Source of the DNA: Synchiropus splendidus
Lineage: Eukaryota; Chordata; Actinopteri; Syngnathiformes; Callionymidae
Reading direction: 5' to 3'
Length of the DNA stretch: 64,000 bases
Assembly: GCF_027744825.2 (NCBI RefSeq)
Contig: NC_071338.1
Location: forward strand, 29,013,501-29,077,500
Under the pieces are notes generated by a model. The model saw nothing but the letters and a program-made list of their open reading frames with translations. It did no database searches and had not been told where the DNA came from. Made by a program: the position numbers and the translations under genes. Of the stretch, positions 54,601 to 62,022 are shown piece by piece (position 1 is the first letter of the stretch; every line of letters starts with the position of its first letter).

Positions 54601-57600
54601 TTGCTGCTCCTGCTGACGATCCCTACCTGACACAAAAGCCAATCAGCTTTCCATTTGTGTCAGCGTTTCTTCAGAGGACCGGCAAGCCTCAAAAGAGAGA
54701 GAATATCCAGAAAACCTCCACATGTCAAGGACATGAATTCTTCTTCATTACCAGCACGCAAACTGAATGTATCGGGAAACTGTGTGCAGCTACTCCGGTG
54801 CGCTTTTATATTCAAAACAAAAGAGAATCATTTGAATCAAACTTAAGGCAGAACTTTAATAAAAGACAAGAAAAAAAATTAGAGTGGATGAAATCAACAG
54901 TTATTATTTTATTAATTCAATATTTTTGGATTACTACTAATTCATGTTTTAGCCCAGTTTGCAGTAAACTTACAACTTAAAATTAAATAAATTTAAAAAA
55001 AAAGTTATGTAAAAACTAAACTTTTTTTATTAAGAGTGTAGAGCATATGGCAATATTGACTCACCCCTACTAAATACTGTGCCTCAAACAGAGGCGAGGG
55101 AACAGGCTACTTTTGTAGTCAGCTTAATAAACATCCACTCAAACATTTTCAAACTGAACTGCATCTGACACCACCTGCCGTGACTCAAGGGTGATGGTCA
55201 AGTTTTGACGATGGCACCAAATATTAAGAATTCTATTTTAGTTTATTTTATTTTAACCAGACTTGTTTATGATAATAATGCCCAAATCACAGCTCTGTTA
55301 AATCTAAAAAAAATGGAGGTAGCAGAGATGAAGATGCTGAGCTTCTCTCTGGGAGTGAGCTGGATGATGATAGGATCAGAGGGACAGCACATGTGCTCAG
55401 GTGTTTAGGAGACCAAGTCAGAGAGGCTAGATGGAGATGGTTTGGACATGTACTGTGGAGAGAGAGCCAGTACATTGGTACGAAGATGTTGAGGTTGGAA
55501 ATGATTAGACTTAGCTATTTTCTCCATGTTTTATACAATGAAAGTAAGGTTTACTCTAAGACTTTTTTAGTAAGACTTTCTGTCCTGTGGCCGGACGGCT
55601 CCTTATATCTGCCACAGTACCTAATGCAGGCCTTTATAGAATTGAATTATTCCCCACAGACTTCACATAAATAACACACAAAATCGACACTTGGATTGGA
55701 CGCAAAAAAAAAAAACAACAAAAAAAACTTTTTTTTGTGTGTGAGTCAAGCCAAAAAGATTAAGAGCTGGAGATCAGAAAGTATTGAGCATCTACTTTCA
55801 TCTTGTACATCCCGTATTTCCTTCCTGTTACATCTATTATGGAAGTCTTTCTGAACAGCTCCATAATCATAGATCACCATCATTCAACTGCTCACTGGAA
55901 ACAAAGCAAACAGAGCGGGAGAAATGGACGCATAACACCACTCTCTTCCTCTTTTGTGCCTGCCACGTTAACAGATCAGAGCGTATTAATGAGAACCAAC
56001 TATGACTTTGGTGTACTTTTGTCCAATAAACCAGAGCCTTTTCACTTGTACCCTGAACCTGAGAAGGCGCACATTCAAGCAGGGAGGTAAAAATAATGAA
56101 AAACGACGGGGCTATAATTGCAGACAGAAAGCAGCAGTGACACCAGGACCCCATTGTTCACACTGTGCTCTCATTATCTGCTGTGACTCCAAGTCTTCAA
56201 TATTAGCTAACAATAAGCTCTGCATGACCATCTGCTCTGCCGGCTCTGCTAATTTTAAGGCAGGATAAGGGTCTGAAGGAAGATATACTCTGCCAATTAT
56301 TCGCTGTAGAAGGACAATGTGAGGATTAATAATATGCGGAGGTGTGCAGAGAGGGCTGTGATGACATTTGCCTTGAATAGACATTGTCCTGTTGCAATAG
56401 AAAAACACCTATACAGGCATGAAGAGCCACAACCTCTGAACATCACCACAGTTCATTAAAATGTGGGGGGGAGTGTATGAAGCCTTGGATAAATGAGCTC
56501 CAGCAAATGAATATCATAGAAATTATAAATGGAAAATGTTTAGTGTTGCACACAAACACCCTCCAAAGCCAGACGTGGACGATGTAAATAAAACCATTGT
56601 GGTGGCACAGGGAGAAGCTGGAATAACCGGGCAAGTTACATCTGCAAGTGGGAACGGCTGTGCAGTGTTAACACTCCTCGGATCCAATTTGTGTTCCTGC
56701 CAGTGTGTGCTCAATTTGTATCTCCTCATAGTCTCCCCCAGCCCTCCCCTTATTTCCAAATGGAATGAGAACATGCTCACACGACTGGTGTTTAGCAGTG
56801 TCAGTCGCACGCCAAAGGTATGATCGCGAAACGAGAAAACAAGCCATTGTTAGCCACAAAGATGGTTTGATTCAGGTGCACTCTTTAGTAGCACGTGCCA
56901 GTGTTTTCCTCCTTCGAAATATTTAACTTTCCATTGAATAAACTATTCAGACAAAAAAAGAACTAAATGATATCATATAAACAAAGAATTTGGGGGAAAC
57001 GTCGTCTTAGGCTGCAAAAGTTTATCAATAAATCAAGATATAACTTTGACCTAACTGTACTATGAACAGGAACAAGGGCTGTTCCAGTCGATTTTCTTCA
57101 GAGAGACTCACAGTAAAACGTCTGCTCCTACATTTTTAACTTGATAAAAACTTGATTGCTGGCAAACTGATCACACATTTTGTATCTAAATTTAACTTCA
57201 AGGAAGATGCCAGATACTGTGCAGGACATTCTTTAGAATAACTTCAGAGGCACTGAAAAGGTTAAAAAACATGCTAAATGTATAACATCATAAACATTAT
57301 TGGCCACTCTTGTGTCGATTCAATCTGCATTTCAGTTTCATTTAGAACAGACAGAAAATGTGTGAGCCTTTTATTGTGATTTAATCCAGCCTTAATAGTG
57401 CAATAGTGCAGTAGTTGAGATCAAAAATTGTAAAAAAAATTGCAGACCGCTGCATAACTCTACACTGTTTTTGCTGAGGGTACAGGTGGGTTGAGAGTAG
57501 TGTTGGAAAGAATGGGGCTCTTAAATACAGAAATGACCCTACGTTTTCATTCGCAGCAAGAGGACAGGTCATAAAACACCACCAAAAACCCAATAAACTG

Positions 57601-60600
57601 TCATCCCCATCTTATTCCATCCTTCACTTCCAGCCCAATGAACATGCCCACTGGTGCGTTCAGGGTCATCCGAATATTAAATGAAGCACAGGCTCAAAGT
57701 TCACGGTCAATTTTAGAGTTTGTCTTTTTGCGCTTCATTGTCCATTGGAAAGATATTATAGAAGATTTTTGAAGGTACCCTCCAACTTTGTGCCCCTGGA
57801 TACGTGCCCTCTTTAATACATGGGAAATCTAACCCTGGCTACAGGCCATTTTTTCTAATATAAGAAGCAGTCATTGTTACTTTTGGACAGATTTGTCAGA
57901 GGAGGAAACATATTCACACAACCCAAGTTTCCCTAATAAAAGTGCACTGATGAGCAGCATCGTGCTGCAGACCCTCACCTGCAACCATCGCACCACATGG
58001 AGGGACTAAAATTACCAGAGTGTTGAGAAAGACTGTTCATATTGCTCACATTACATGCCTCACAGAGCACAGCAGAGGAGGAGAAGGAAACGCCGTGCGC
58101 CGGATAATCTCTGTTCTGCCAGTGTTCGGGCTTCTGTCATGTCTGAGCACTCACAAACATTACCTTCTGTCTGATCTCCTCCTCCATCTTGACAGGAGAT
58201 CCCAGTTCTGCCACCTGCTTGACCCCTTCACTGGCCAGACCGCCGTATTCCCACAGCACGTACTCCTTGGAGTGGGATGCTCCGATGATGGCCGACCAGT
58301 GGTTTGCACGACCTATAGATTCACAACACTTATCTCAATATCAAAAGATAAAAAAGCAACATTTATTCTTAGAGTTGCAACAATGTAATTAACCTAAAAA
58401 AAAATTTGCCATTGCGATAACAAGCCGACACAACTCATACTGTACATGTGCATTGGTGAGGGAGGGATTCAGATCTTTCTCCAGAAAGGTCAGTAACTTC
58501 AGATCTCCTGATGAGATGATGTGGTTTTCCAAGAATGAAAAAGCGGCCCTCTTGTAATTGCGGTCACTGGAGGCACTTCCTTTCAAGCTTCGGAAATTAA
58601 CTTTGGATTCAAACCCGCCCAGAACCTCAGGGAACACCTTGGCAATATCAACATGAAAATTGCCAGTTTGGGTCTGTCGAGTGTGGTCCACTGAGAATCT
58701 CACACAGATTCACTTTAATATATAAAATTAATTATTGCACGACTGCAAGGCCGTCAGTACCTACAGTTTTTTTTTTTCCTTCCACTCAATGAAAAGTGAT
58801 TTTTCTGAATCTGGTACAGATGGGCCATCAACCCAGAGAGTGTGAAAACATCAAGGTTGGCCAAAGTGTTTCCAATACTCCACGAAAAAAGGGTAAAGCT
58901 TTGGTCACCTTCAAAAGTGGATCTTCTACATTAAGGTTACTTTATGTCAGTCCTTCTCAAATAGCGGGGCAGCCCCCAGTGGGGGGGTGCGCACGTGACC
59001 TTGGAGAGCATACCTTACTAGAATAAAGTGTAATTGCACATCCACTCATGATTTTTTTTATTTTTTAAATTTCAGGCAAATTGATGCACTTTAAGCCTTT
59101 TCTGTTACAGACAAAAACAATGTTAATACAGTCATTATTTATCGTAAGTTGATCTATATTACTTTCTTTTTTTCTTTTCTTTGTGTTAACAAGGATACAA
59201 TGTTATAGAGGGGTATTTTTTTGTTATAGACAAGTGATACTATTTACAGAGGCAGCGGAGAGTAGGGGGGCGCGAAACGTTGACTTTTTCTGGGGGGGGA
59301 CAAGAAAATAATTGAGAAGCACTGCTTTACTGTATGTAGATATGAGTCTGTTTAACGAAGAATATTTAGTATACAACACACCGACCTGTGTCTGCTAGCT
59401 ACCCAACATGGCGCAGAAAGCATCAGTGGCAAAGACACCCAGATGACAAGACTGTAATAACCAGCTCTAAAACATTGGTGTCATTACAGGGGCCCTATTA
59501 TGCTTCACAGTTATCCAGAACAATCATCCATTCCTTTTTTTTAAGTCTACACAATATGTTAAGATCCACCCATTTCATTCAACTACATTTTCAGGACTGA
59601 GGACATTCATGGAACCCACTATAAGAATCGTGAGATTATTGACGCCTCACACTTGATATATCCATCCACCAATCAACCAACGGACCTCATGGAGCAATAT
59701 ATTTCCCAAAGAGACGAGCAAGTATGTTTTTGACTAAGAGTAGGACGACTGAATCCAGAACAGAGTAGTGCGTACATGCATCAGCCATTTTTGTAGTCCT
59801 TCTTAGCTTAGACCATTGCTGTGTTCCAGCTACCTCGAAAATGGGAAGTCAGAGCTGGGCATGACATCACAGTCGAGTTCAGCATGTTGCAGTTACCAAA
59901 GGAAGACATTCCATAAACAGTGTTGCAGGTGTCTGTAAATACATTTGTCGGCTACTGAAAGTTTTTCTACGATTGATGTCGTCTGATACCTGATACCTTT
60001 TTAATTTGCAGACAAAAAACTAAAAAACCTATCTGTTGTATCTCACAGCTGATACATACACAAAAGAATGGAAATAAAACATTCATAAGTTTATTGTGAG
60101 TGCGTTGCTTTTCCAGCGACATCACGATTCAGAAACATAAACATAGAGAACGTGTTAGCCTGCACTTTGATGTAAATATGTTTTACTGTTTGTTTACGCG
60201 TTCACTATAAATCTTGCTGTTACTAGTTTTGCCAAGTGACATTGTCGCTGAATAGCAACATCACCGGAAGAACAATGTGCCATGAACAAACTCCTGATTA
60301 TTTACATTTTTGCGAATGTATTTTATCCCAGACATCAACAGCGAGTTGCAACAGATGGGCTCTGCCATTTTTCGACAGTGAATTAAAAGGTTGAGCGCAT
60401 CAGACGTCATCAGTCGTCGGCGGAATTAGCTCCGCCTCGAGAAACTTTCACTATCCAAGAAAATAATTTACCAACACAGGCATCCACCAGGCTGGCGATA
60501 ACCATTGTTTACACGGTCCGCACTGTAGTTCGCATTTACAGCATGAACATTTAAAATTATATATATTATTAAATGATGTCGCTAAAGAAAAAAAATGAAG

Positions 60601-62022
60601 TTGAATATGCGGAAGGGGGTCTACAGGAGGTCTCCTCACAAAGGACAGCAGCCATCTTGGATTGCGAACTCGGGGTGGTGAGAATTCCCCCACATTCGGA
60701 GTGGGAAATTGGACGTCACCCTGAGGTGTGGAGCTGGGAATTTCCCAGTTCCAAGGACAACTGGAACACAGTACATGACATTGGATAAACTACAGCGGAT
60801 ACAAAGTTGCAGGAGACTACTTATTTCACAAGAAGAAATTTGACGGAATCCTGTAGTTAAGTGTTGATAAGTTTGGTTGCCATATTTGTTCAAGACCAGG
60901 TGATAAATTGGACATGCCGAAAAAACGGAGCAATTCAAGCACGGTGGCCATTAAAAAAATGAGCTAGTATGTCAGATTTAATATAATATAAGCATATATA
61001 AACATAGAATATTCTCTGTCTTTTAGTGAGATGTTTTGGATAAGTACACTTGTAGTTAACTGTAATTGAATATTTGGTGTCTGCATGTGTGTCGACTGGT
61101 TCCAGTCCCAACTGTCCATTGAAAAGTCAGGGAATTAGCAATGGGAGATCTGAAGGTCGCTTTCATCTCTGTATTGATCTGAGCAGCATGAGCCGGATTT
61201 AAAGAAAGGAGCCACAGTAATCCAAGTCAATTCACGCCCTGGTAGTTGTGGTCAAAGATTCACACACGTTTCACCACAAGTATATTATCACATTCATCTC
61301 AGAAGCTGATACTGAAACCCTGATAAAGCAACAAATCGTAGTGGTTCTGGGTGCAGCATCCAACAACAAGATTAAGTGAGAAGAAGCCGAGGTGACTTGA
61401 AAGTGGAGCGGAATCGGTTGTGCTTACGAGGGTAGTCTTTGGGATGAATCTTCTCTGACCAGTTCCCGTAGAAGGTGACTCTGTACTTTGCCGTGCCACA
61501 GGAGCAGCAGTCAAGCAGAGGTTTATCGGTTGTGTCCCCGTAGAGGGATTCTGTGGAGGAGATTGAAGATGTCTATGAAACAGCAGGAGAGGAAACCCAT
61601 CAGATCGACACAAGGTGATTACTGGTGAATGTAAGCGGTTGGAGCCCGTCATTACTGCAGATAGGTGGTAAAGGTGTGAGTGCGGGACATGAGCGAGGAG
61701 AGAATGCAGTGTCGGCGAAAAGGAAAGGATGTGCAACGTGTTCTTTTGATCTGTAGCTCAGTGTGGCATTCAATGTCACACAGCCAGGAGGTTCAGACAT
61801 ATTTATTCCAATTCACATGCCAGAGCGCGACAGAGCGGAATAAGTTTCCAGCTCGGAAACCATGAATGGAAAGTGAAATGGGGAGCCACAGACAGACAGA
61901 CAGTTGTGAAAGCTCAGTTCATTAAAAAAAAAAAAAAAAAAAAGGTACCTTTCTCGCACATTCTCTTAGTGAGAGAGCCTTCATCCTGGAAATAGATGAT
62001 CCTCTTTTGAACAATGCTTGCC
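18393..62022 (-). CDS. spon1: F-spondin (spondin-1), 3' part: 13 coding exons
   Basis: Secreted extracellular-matrix glycoprotein of the neural floor plate; known to promote commissural axon outgrowth and to bind APP and ApoE receptors. Coding exons in transcript order (minus strand): 62022-61949, 61550-61428, 58312-58164, 34876-34812, 29943-29742, 24975-24835, 23166-23091, 23016-22834, 21713-21543, 21479-21312, 21238-21074, 19708-19442, 18556-18393. All introns are GT-AG and every junction keeps frame. The joined fragment is 648 residues: end of the reeler domain (1-24), Spondin_N (about 35-230), linker, TSR1-TSR4 (about 283-506), TSR5 (509-560), basic linker (561-594), TSR6 (596-648), stop TAG. 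Human SPON1 is 807 residues, so about 160 N-terminal residues (signal peptide and most of the reeler domain) lie beyond the right edge. No frameshift or stop is seen. Paralogue a or b is unresolved. Confidence 0.97.
18557..19441 (-). other. Intron between TSR5 and TSR6 exons (885 bp)
   Basis: Donor CCAG|GTAGGT, acceptor CTTCCAG. Contains a (TTTTA)n run at about 18597-18620 and a long interrupted AAT/ATT microsatellite at about 18675-18850. No other gene is seen. Confidence 0.9.
19442..19708 (-). CDS. spon1: spon1 exon: TSR5 plus basic linker
   Basis: Acceptor CTCCCCAG; the first codon is completed to Pro, followed by [19 protein letters not shown], a canonical TSR with WxxWxxC and CxxxCG motifs (C-mannosylation and O-fucosylation-type sites in this family). 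The NKS tripeptide is a potential N-glycosylation site. After the closing RKC comes a 34-residue linker with the cluster [14 protein letters not shown], then EHP and a split Gly at the donor. Human SPON1 has a basic linker of similar length here. The long open frames on the opposite strand over this exon are shadows. Confidence 0.97.
19709..21073 (-). other. Intron between TSR4 and TSR5 exons (1365 bp)
   Basis: Donor TGTC|GTAAGT, acceptor CCCCAG. AT-rich, with a short (TA)n/A-run at about 20978-21003. No repeat family or nested gene is recognised. Confidence 0.9.
21074..21238 (-). CDS. spon1: spon1 exon: TSR4
   Basis: Encodes one complete [23 protein letters not shown], then [12 protein letters not shown] and on to EKCMLPEC. 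Starts with the last two bases of a His codon after GGCAG and ends one base into a Pro codon at TGTC|GTAAGT, so the exon is phase-symmetric (1-1). 165 bp. Close match to human TSR4. Confidence 0.97.
21312..21479 (-). CDS. spon1: spon1 exon: TSR3
   Basis: Encodes [20 protein letters not shown] then MRRRERMVK and on to EKCMMPEC. Acceptor TCTCAG; the split first codon gives Thr. Ends TGTC|GTAAGT. 168 bp, phase-symmetric. Separated from TSR4 by a 73-bp intron and from TSR2 by a 63-bp intron. Other AG dinucleotides lie just inside the exon (CCCAG, AGCAG); the chosen one keeps the phase shared by all TSR exons. Confidence 0.96.
21543..21713 (-). CDS. spon1: spon1 exon: TSR2
   Basis: Encodes [20 protein letters not shown] then [15 protein letters not shown] and on to NEEC. 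Acceptor TCTTCAG; ends TGCA|GTGAGT. 171 bp, phase 1-1. The WITW ladder is the same as in the human repeat. TSR1-4 form the part of F-spondin linked to receptor binding. Confidence 0.97.
21714..22833 (-). other. Intron between TSR1 and TSR2 exons (1120 bp)
   Basis: Donor GAGG|GTGAGA, acceptor TCTTCAG. Contains a short hairpin at 22424-22446 (AGTCTCTAGA, ATC, TCTAGAGACT) and a hAT-like end at 22580-22604. No gene is nested. Confidence 0.9.
22580..22604. mobile_element. hAT-like terminal fragment (GATCGATTGGAGCATCCCTA)
   Basis: The 3' end GGAGCATCCCTA, read on the minus strand as TAGGGATGCTCCAATC, matches the terminal motif I recall for a class of vertebrate hAT elements (TAGGGATGCTCCGATC). No matching left end is found upstream, so this is a partial copy. 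Tentative. Confidence 0.4.
22834..23016 (-). CDS. spon1: spon1 exon: TSR1
   Basis: Encodes [20 protein letters not shown] then [19 protein letters not shown] and on to [11 protein letters not shown]. Acceptor CTCCAG; ends GAGG|GTGAGA. 183 bp, phase 1-1. This first TSR is longer than the others, as in human, and has the NWS tripeptide (a potential glycosylation or Trp-mannosylation context). Confidence 0.97.
23091..23166 (-). CDS. spon1: spon1 exon: linker between Spondin_N and TSR1
   Basis: A 76-bp exon encoding [20 protein letters not shown] then EEKEE and a split Asp. Very close to the human segment and strongly acidic. Acceptor GCTGCAG (phase 0), donor GAAG|GTACGT (phase 1). The upstream intron end is unusual: an A16 run sits where a pyrimidine tract would be expected. 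Confidence 0.95.
23167..24834 (-). other. Intron (1668 bp) upstream of the linker exon
   Basis: Donor GAAAG|GTTGTT, acceptor TGTTGCTGCAG. Contains several homopolymer runs (plus-strand T16 at 23188-23203, others near 23560 and 23610). No gene or family repeat is recognised. Confidence 0.85.
24835..24975 (-). CDS. spon1: spon1 exon: C-terminal end of the Spondin_N region
   Basis: Encodes [20 protein letters not shown] then [20 protein letters not shown] and ERIARK. 141 bp, phase 0-0. SPNKP and the [21 protein letters not shown] block match human SPON1. Acceptor TATTTAG; an internal CCTCAG is a possible alternative acceptor but would drop the conserved SPNKP. Confidence 0.96.
24976..29741 (-). 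other. Intron (4766 bp)
   Basis: Donor TATGAG|GTCAGT, acceptor TATTTAG. Holds the hAT-like element at 26424-27255. Elsewhere I see no gene; frames at 25386-25640 and 28593-28781 are unrecognised. Confidence 0.85.
26424..27255. mobile_element. Candidate non-autonomous hAT-like element (832 bp)
   Basis: The left end reads CAGGGTTTTCCAACCCTTTTTAAG and then TGTGGCACATTT and CTGAGGCACACCACC. The right end, read on the minus strand, begins CAGTGTTTTTAACCGGTGTG. The first 15 bases of the ends agree at about 11 positions, a CAGNGNTTTNNAACC pattern typical of hAT termini. No convincing 8-bp target duplication and no transposase frame are visible. Boundaries are tentative; the GGCACACC phrase is familiar from hAT-derived repeats. 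Confidence 0.45.
29742..29943 (-). CDS. spon1: spon1 exon: core of the Spondin_N domain
   Basis: A 202-bp exon encoding [20 protein letters not shown] then [20 protein letters not shown] and on to [21 protein letters not shown] and LCTKECGW are hallmarks of the Spondin_N domain. Acceptor GGTCCTCAG supplies the last base of a Val codon; donor TATGAG|GTCAGT. The frame stays open upstream of the acceptor by chance. Confidence 0.97.
30250..30506. mobile_element. MITE of 257 bp with imperfect 27-bp inverted ends
   Basis: The left end is TAGTGTTGTAGTGGGGACCA and the right end, on the minus strand, is CAGTGCTGTAGTCGAGACCA. Over 27 bases about 22 agree. The interior is rich in GAGACCAAGACC words. 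The 8-bp flanks (CACTGGAA and CCTTCGAA) match only in part. Elements with GTAGTCGAGACCACC ends are, from memory, common in fish; hAT-like ancestry is a guess. No protein is encoded. Confidence 0.6.
33072..33142 (-). mobile_element. tRNA-derived SINE head
   Basis: On the minus strand an A-box-like TGGTACAGTTGCTGGAG (33132-33116) is followed about 38 bases later by a B-box-like GGTTGCTAGTTTGAGTC (33094-33078), the spacing of a tRNA polymerase III promoter. It starts CAAGCGCCATGG. It cannot be folded into an intact tRNA, so it is a SINE or tRNA relic, in the same orientation as spon1. Confidence 0.45.
33885..34282. mobile_element. Interspersed repeat of 398 bp with TGTYACG ends
   Basis: Begins TGTTACGTTCACCCAATGCT then CGGACCCACGTGCAGG, and ends GACTGCGCGTGACA. 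The short ends are inverted (TGTTACG versus CGTGACA). The interior is A-rich, with AAATCCA and ACAAAAA words and no frame. I recall an abundant fish repeat with CCAATGCTCGGACCC. Class not resolved. Confidence 0.55.
34812..34876 (-). CDS. spon1: spon1 exon: short Spondin_N segment
   Basis: A 65-bp exon encoding [20 protein letters not shown] and N plus two bases of Val. Acceptor GGAACAG (phase 0), donor AACGT|GTGAGT (phase 2); joining to the next exon restores NVRAAP as in human. It follows the 23.3-kb intron. Confidence 0.95.
38140..38420. repeat. Candidate Tigger/mariner-like repeat fragment
   Basis: The motif CCGACTTACGACC occurs near both ends (about 38148 and 38358) with TTGACTTACGTCCACCTGTA and ACAGTAGTCCCTATAAACC nearby. 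Repeated CGACTTACGA words are familiar from mariner/Tigger-type MITEs. Boundaries are uncertain and no coding frame is seen. Confidence 0.35.
43871..43955 (+). repeat. Dispersed 84-bp repeat, copy B
   Basis: Matches copy A at 10572-10655 in the same orientation, from CTCTAATGTCAATAAAAGAT to GAGTCAGTCTCCATGC. Flanks differ. Confidence 0.7.
43975..44100. repeat. Compound (AT)n/(GA)n microsatellite
   Basis: Long alternating TA with ATAGATAGA interruptions, ending in (GA)n. It borders the large palindrome on its left side. Confidence 0.95.
44104..44381. repeat. Near-perfect inverted repeat (palindrome), arms about 130 bp
   Basis: The left arm starts AGTTTAGCAATTTGCATAAC then ATACATTGAGGAATGGGA and ATTATGAAAAATGAAAAATA. 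The right arm, read on the minus strand from 44381, starts AGTTTAGCAATTTGCATAAT and continues with the same phrases in the same order. Centre is at about 44242. The inner parts are AT-repeat rich and show small indels. No protein is encoded. It could be a foldback element or the product of inverted duplication. Confidence 0.85.
45035..45240. repeat. Possible hAT-like repeat remnant
   Basis: CAGTGACGCTCAACTGCTCT then GCCTTTGGGAACC resembles hAT-type ends (CAGTGGTTCTCAACTGG). No matching opposite end is identified, so boundaries are arbitrary. Confidence 0.3.
49779..49820. repeat. (TA)n microsatellite
   Basis: About 20 TA units. Non-coding. Confidence 0.95.
50612..50750 (-). mobile_element. 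Non-LTR element 3'-end fragment
   Basis: On the minus strand the sequence reads GTGTTGGTAATGGAACAAAG, then GATGATGGAACTTTGGTGG, and ends with TTGGCGGAGGTCTGTGGCTT. GGAACAA...TTTTGGTGGTGATCC and GGCGGAGGTCTGC are phrases I recall from the tails of abundant vertebrate LINE-derived repeats. No reverse transcriptase is present. Family uncertain. Confidence 0.45.
51598..51633. repeat. (CT)n microsatellite
   Basis: About 17 CT units with one CCC interruption. Confidence 0.95.
55310..55505 (+). mobile_element. RTE-type LINE fragment (reverse transcriptase C-terminus)
   Basis: Plus-strand reading gives [15 protein letters not shown], then in another frame [20 protein letters not shown] and [18 protein letters not shown]. 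These match the conserved C-terminal block of RTE/BovB-type polyproteins (VAEMKMLR...GVTR, DKVREARLRWFGHVQRR). At least one frameshift is needed between the two parts, so the copy is dead. It lies antisense to spon1. Confidence 0.75.
58164..58312 (-). CDS. spon1: spon1 exon: N-terminal half of Spondin_N
   Basis: A 149-bp exon encoding [20 protein letters not shown] then [20 protein letters not shown] and KMEEEIRQK. Acceptor ATCTATAG supplies two bases of an Arg codon; donor CAGAAG|GTAATG (phase 0). HWSAIIG and YVLWEYGG are Spondin_N signatures. It differs from human only at a few positions, such as GASHSKE for GGSHSKN. Confidence 0.97.
58948..59324. mobile_element. hAT-like MITE (377 bp)
   Basis: The left end is CAGTCCTTCTCAAATAGCGG and the right end, on the minus strand, is CAGTGCTTCTCAATTATTTT. 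The first 16 bases agree at about 14 positions. GGGGGGG/CGCG words lie just inside both ends (CCCCCAGTGGGGGGGTGCGC and AGGGGGGCGCG). The 8-bp flanks CTTTATGT and CTTTACTG match at the first five positions, suggesting a decayed hAT-type 8-bp target duplication. The inside is T-rich and has no transposase. Confidence 0.75.
59819..60771. mobile_element. Candidate non-autonomous DNA transposon (953 bp) with CTGTGTTCCAG ends
   Basis: CTGTGTTCCAG lies at 59819-59829 and its exact reverse complement CTGGAACACAG at 60761-60771. Sub-terminal sequence also matches in inverted orientation (GGGAAGTCAGAGCTGGG against GGGAAATTCCCAGCTCC). No clear target duplication and no transposase. Similar GTGTTCCA...GGAAGTCGG ends are familiar from fish repeats. 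Superfamily not assigned. Confidence 0.5.
61428..61550 (-). CDS. spon1: spon1 exon: start of Spondin_N
   Basis: A 123-bp exon encoding [20 protein letters not shown] then [20 protein letters not shown]. The [15 protein letters not shown] block is the start of the Spondin_N domain, and NWS is the family's N-glycosylation site. Acceptor CTCCACAG (two bases of Glu); donor CCTC|GTAAGC. Confidence 0.97.
61551..61948 (-). other. Intron (398 bp) starting with a T20 run
   Basis: The intron begins GTACC and then twenty T residues (plus-strand A-run 61924-61943), and ends CTCCTCCACAG. Nothing else is recognised. Confidence 0.9.
61949..62022 (-). CDS. spon1: spon1 exon: end of the reeler domain (most 5' exon in window)
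   Basis: A 74-bp exon encoding [20 protein letters not shown] then MCEK and a split Glu. It matches the end of the human reeler domain (from about residue 161). Acceptor CTCTGCAG supplies the last base of a Lys codon; donor GAAAG|GTACC. Upstream exons with the signal peptide and the rest of the reeler domain are not seen in 62023-64000. Confidence 0.95.

Larger units (their letters stand above)
34877..58163 (-). other. Large intron (23,287 bp) inside the Spondin_N coding region
   Basis: Donor CAGAAG|GTAATG, acceptor GTGGAACAG. No exon or nested gene is recognised on either strand. Supported contents are listed separately: a Tigger-like repeat (38140-38420), dispersed repeat copy B, AT microsatellites, a large palindrome, a LINE-tail fragment (50612-50750), a (CT)n tract and an RTE fragment (55310-55505). 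The remainder is unassigned non-coding DNA. Conserved enhancers could be here but cannot be seen without alignment. Confidence 0.85.
58313..61427 (-). other. Intron (3115 bp)
   Basis: Donor CCTC|GTAAGC, acceptor CTATAG. Contains two TIR-bounded elements (58948-59324 and 59819-60771). No nested gene. Confidence 0.85.
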
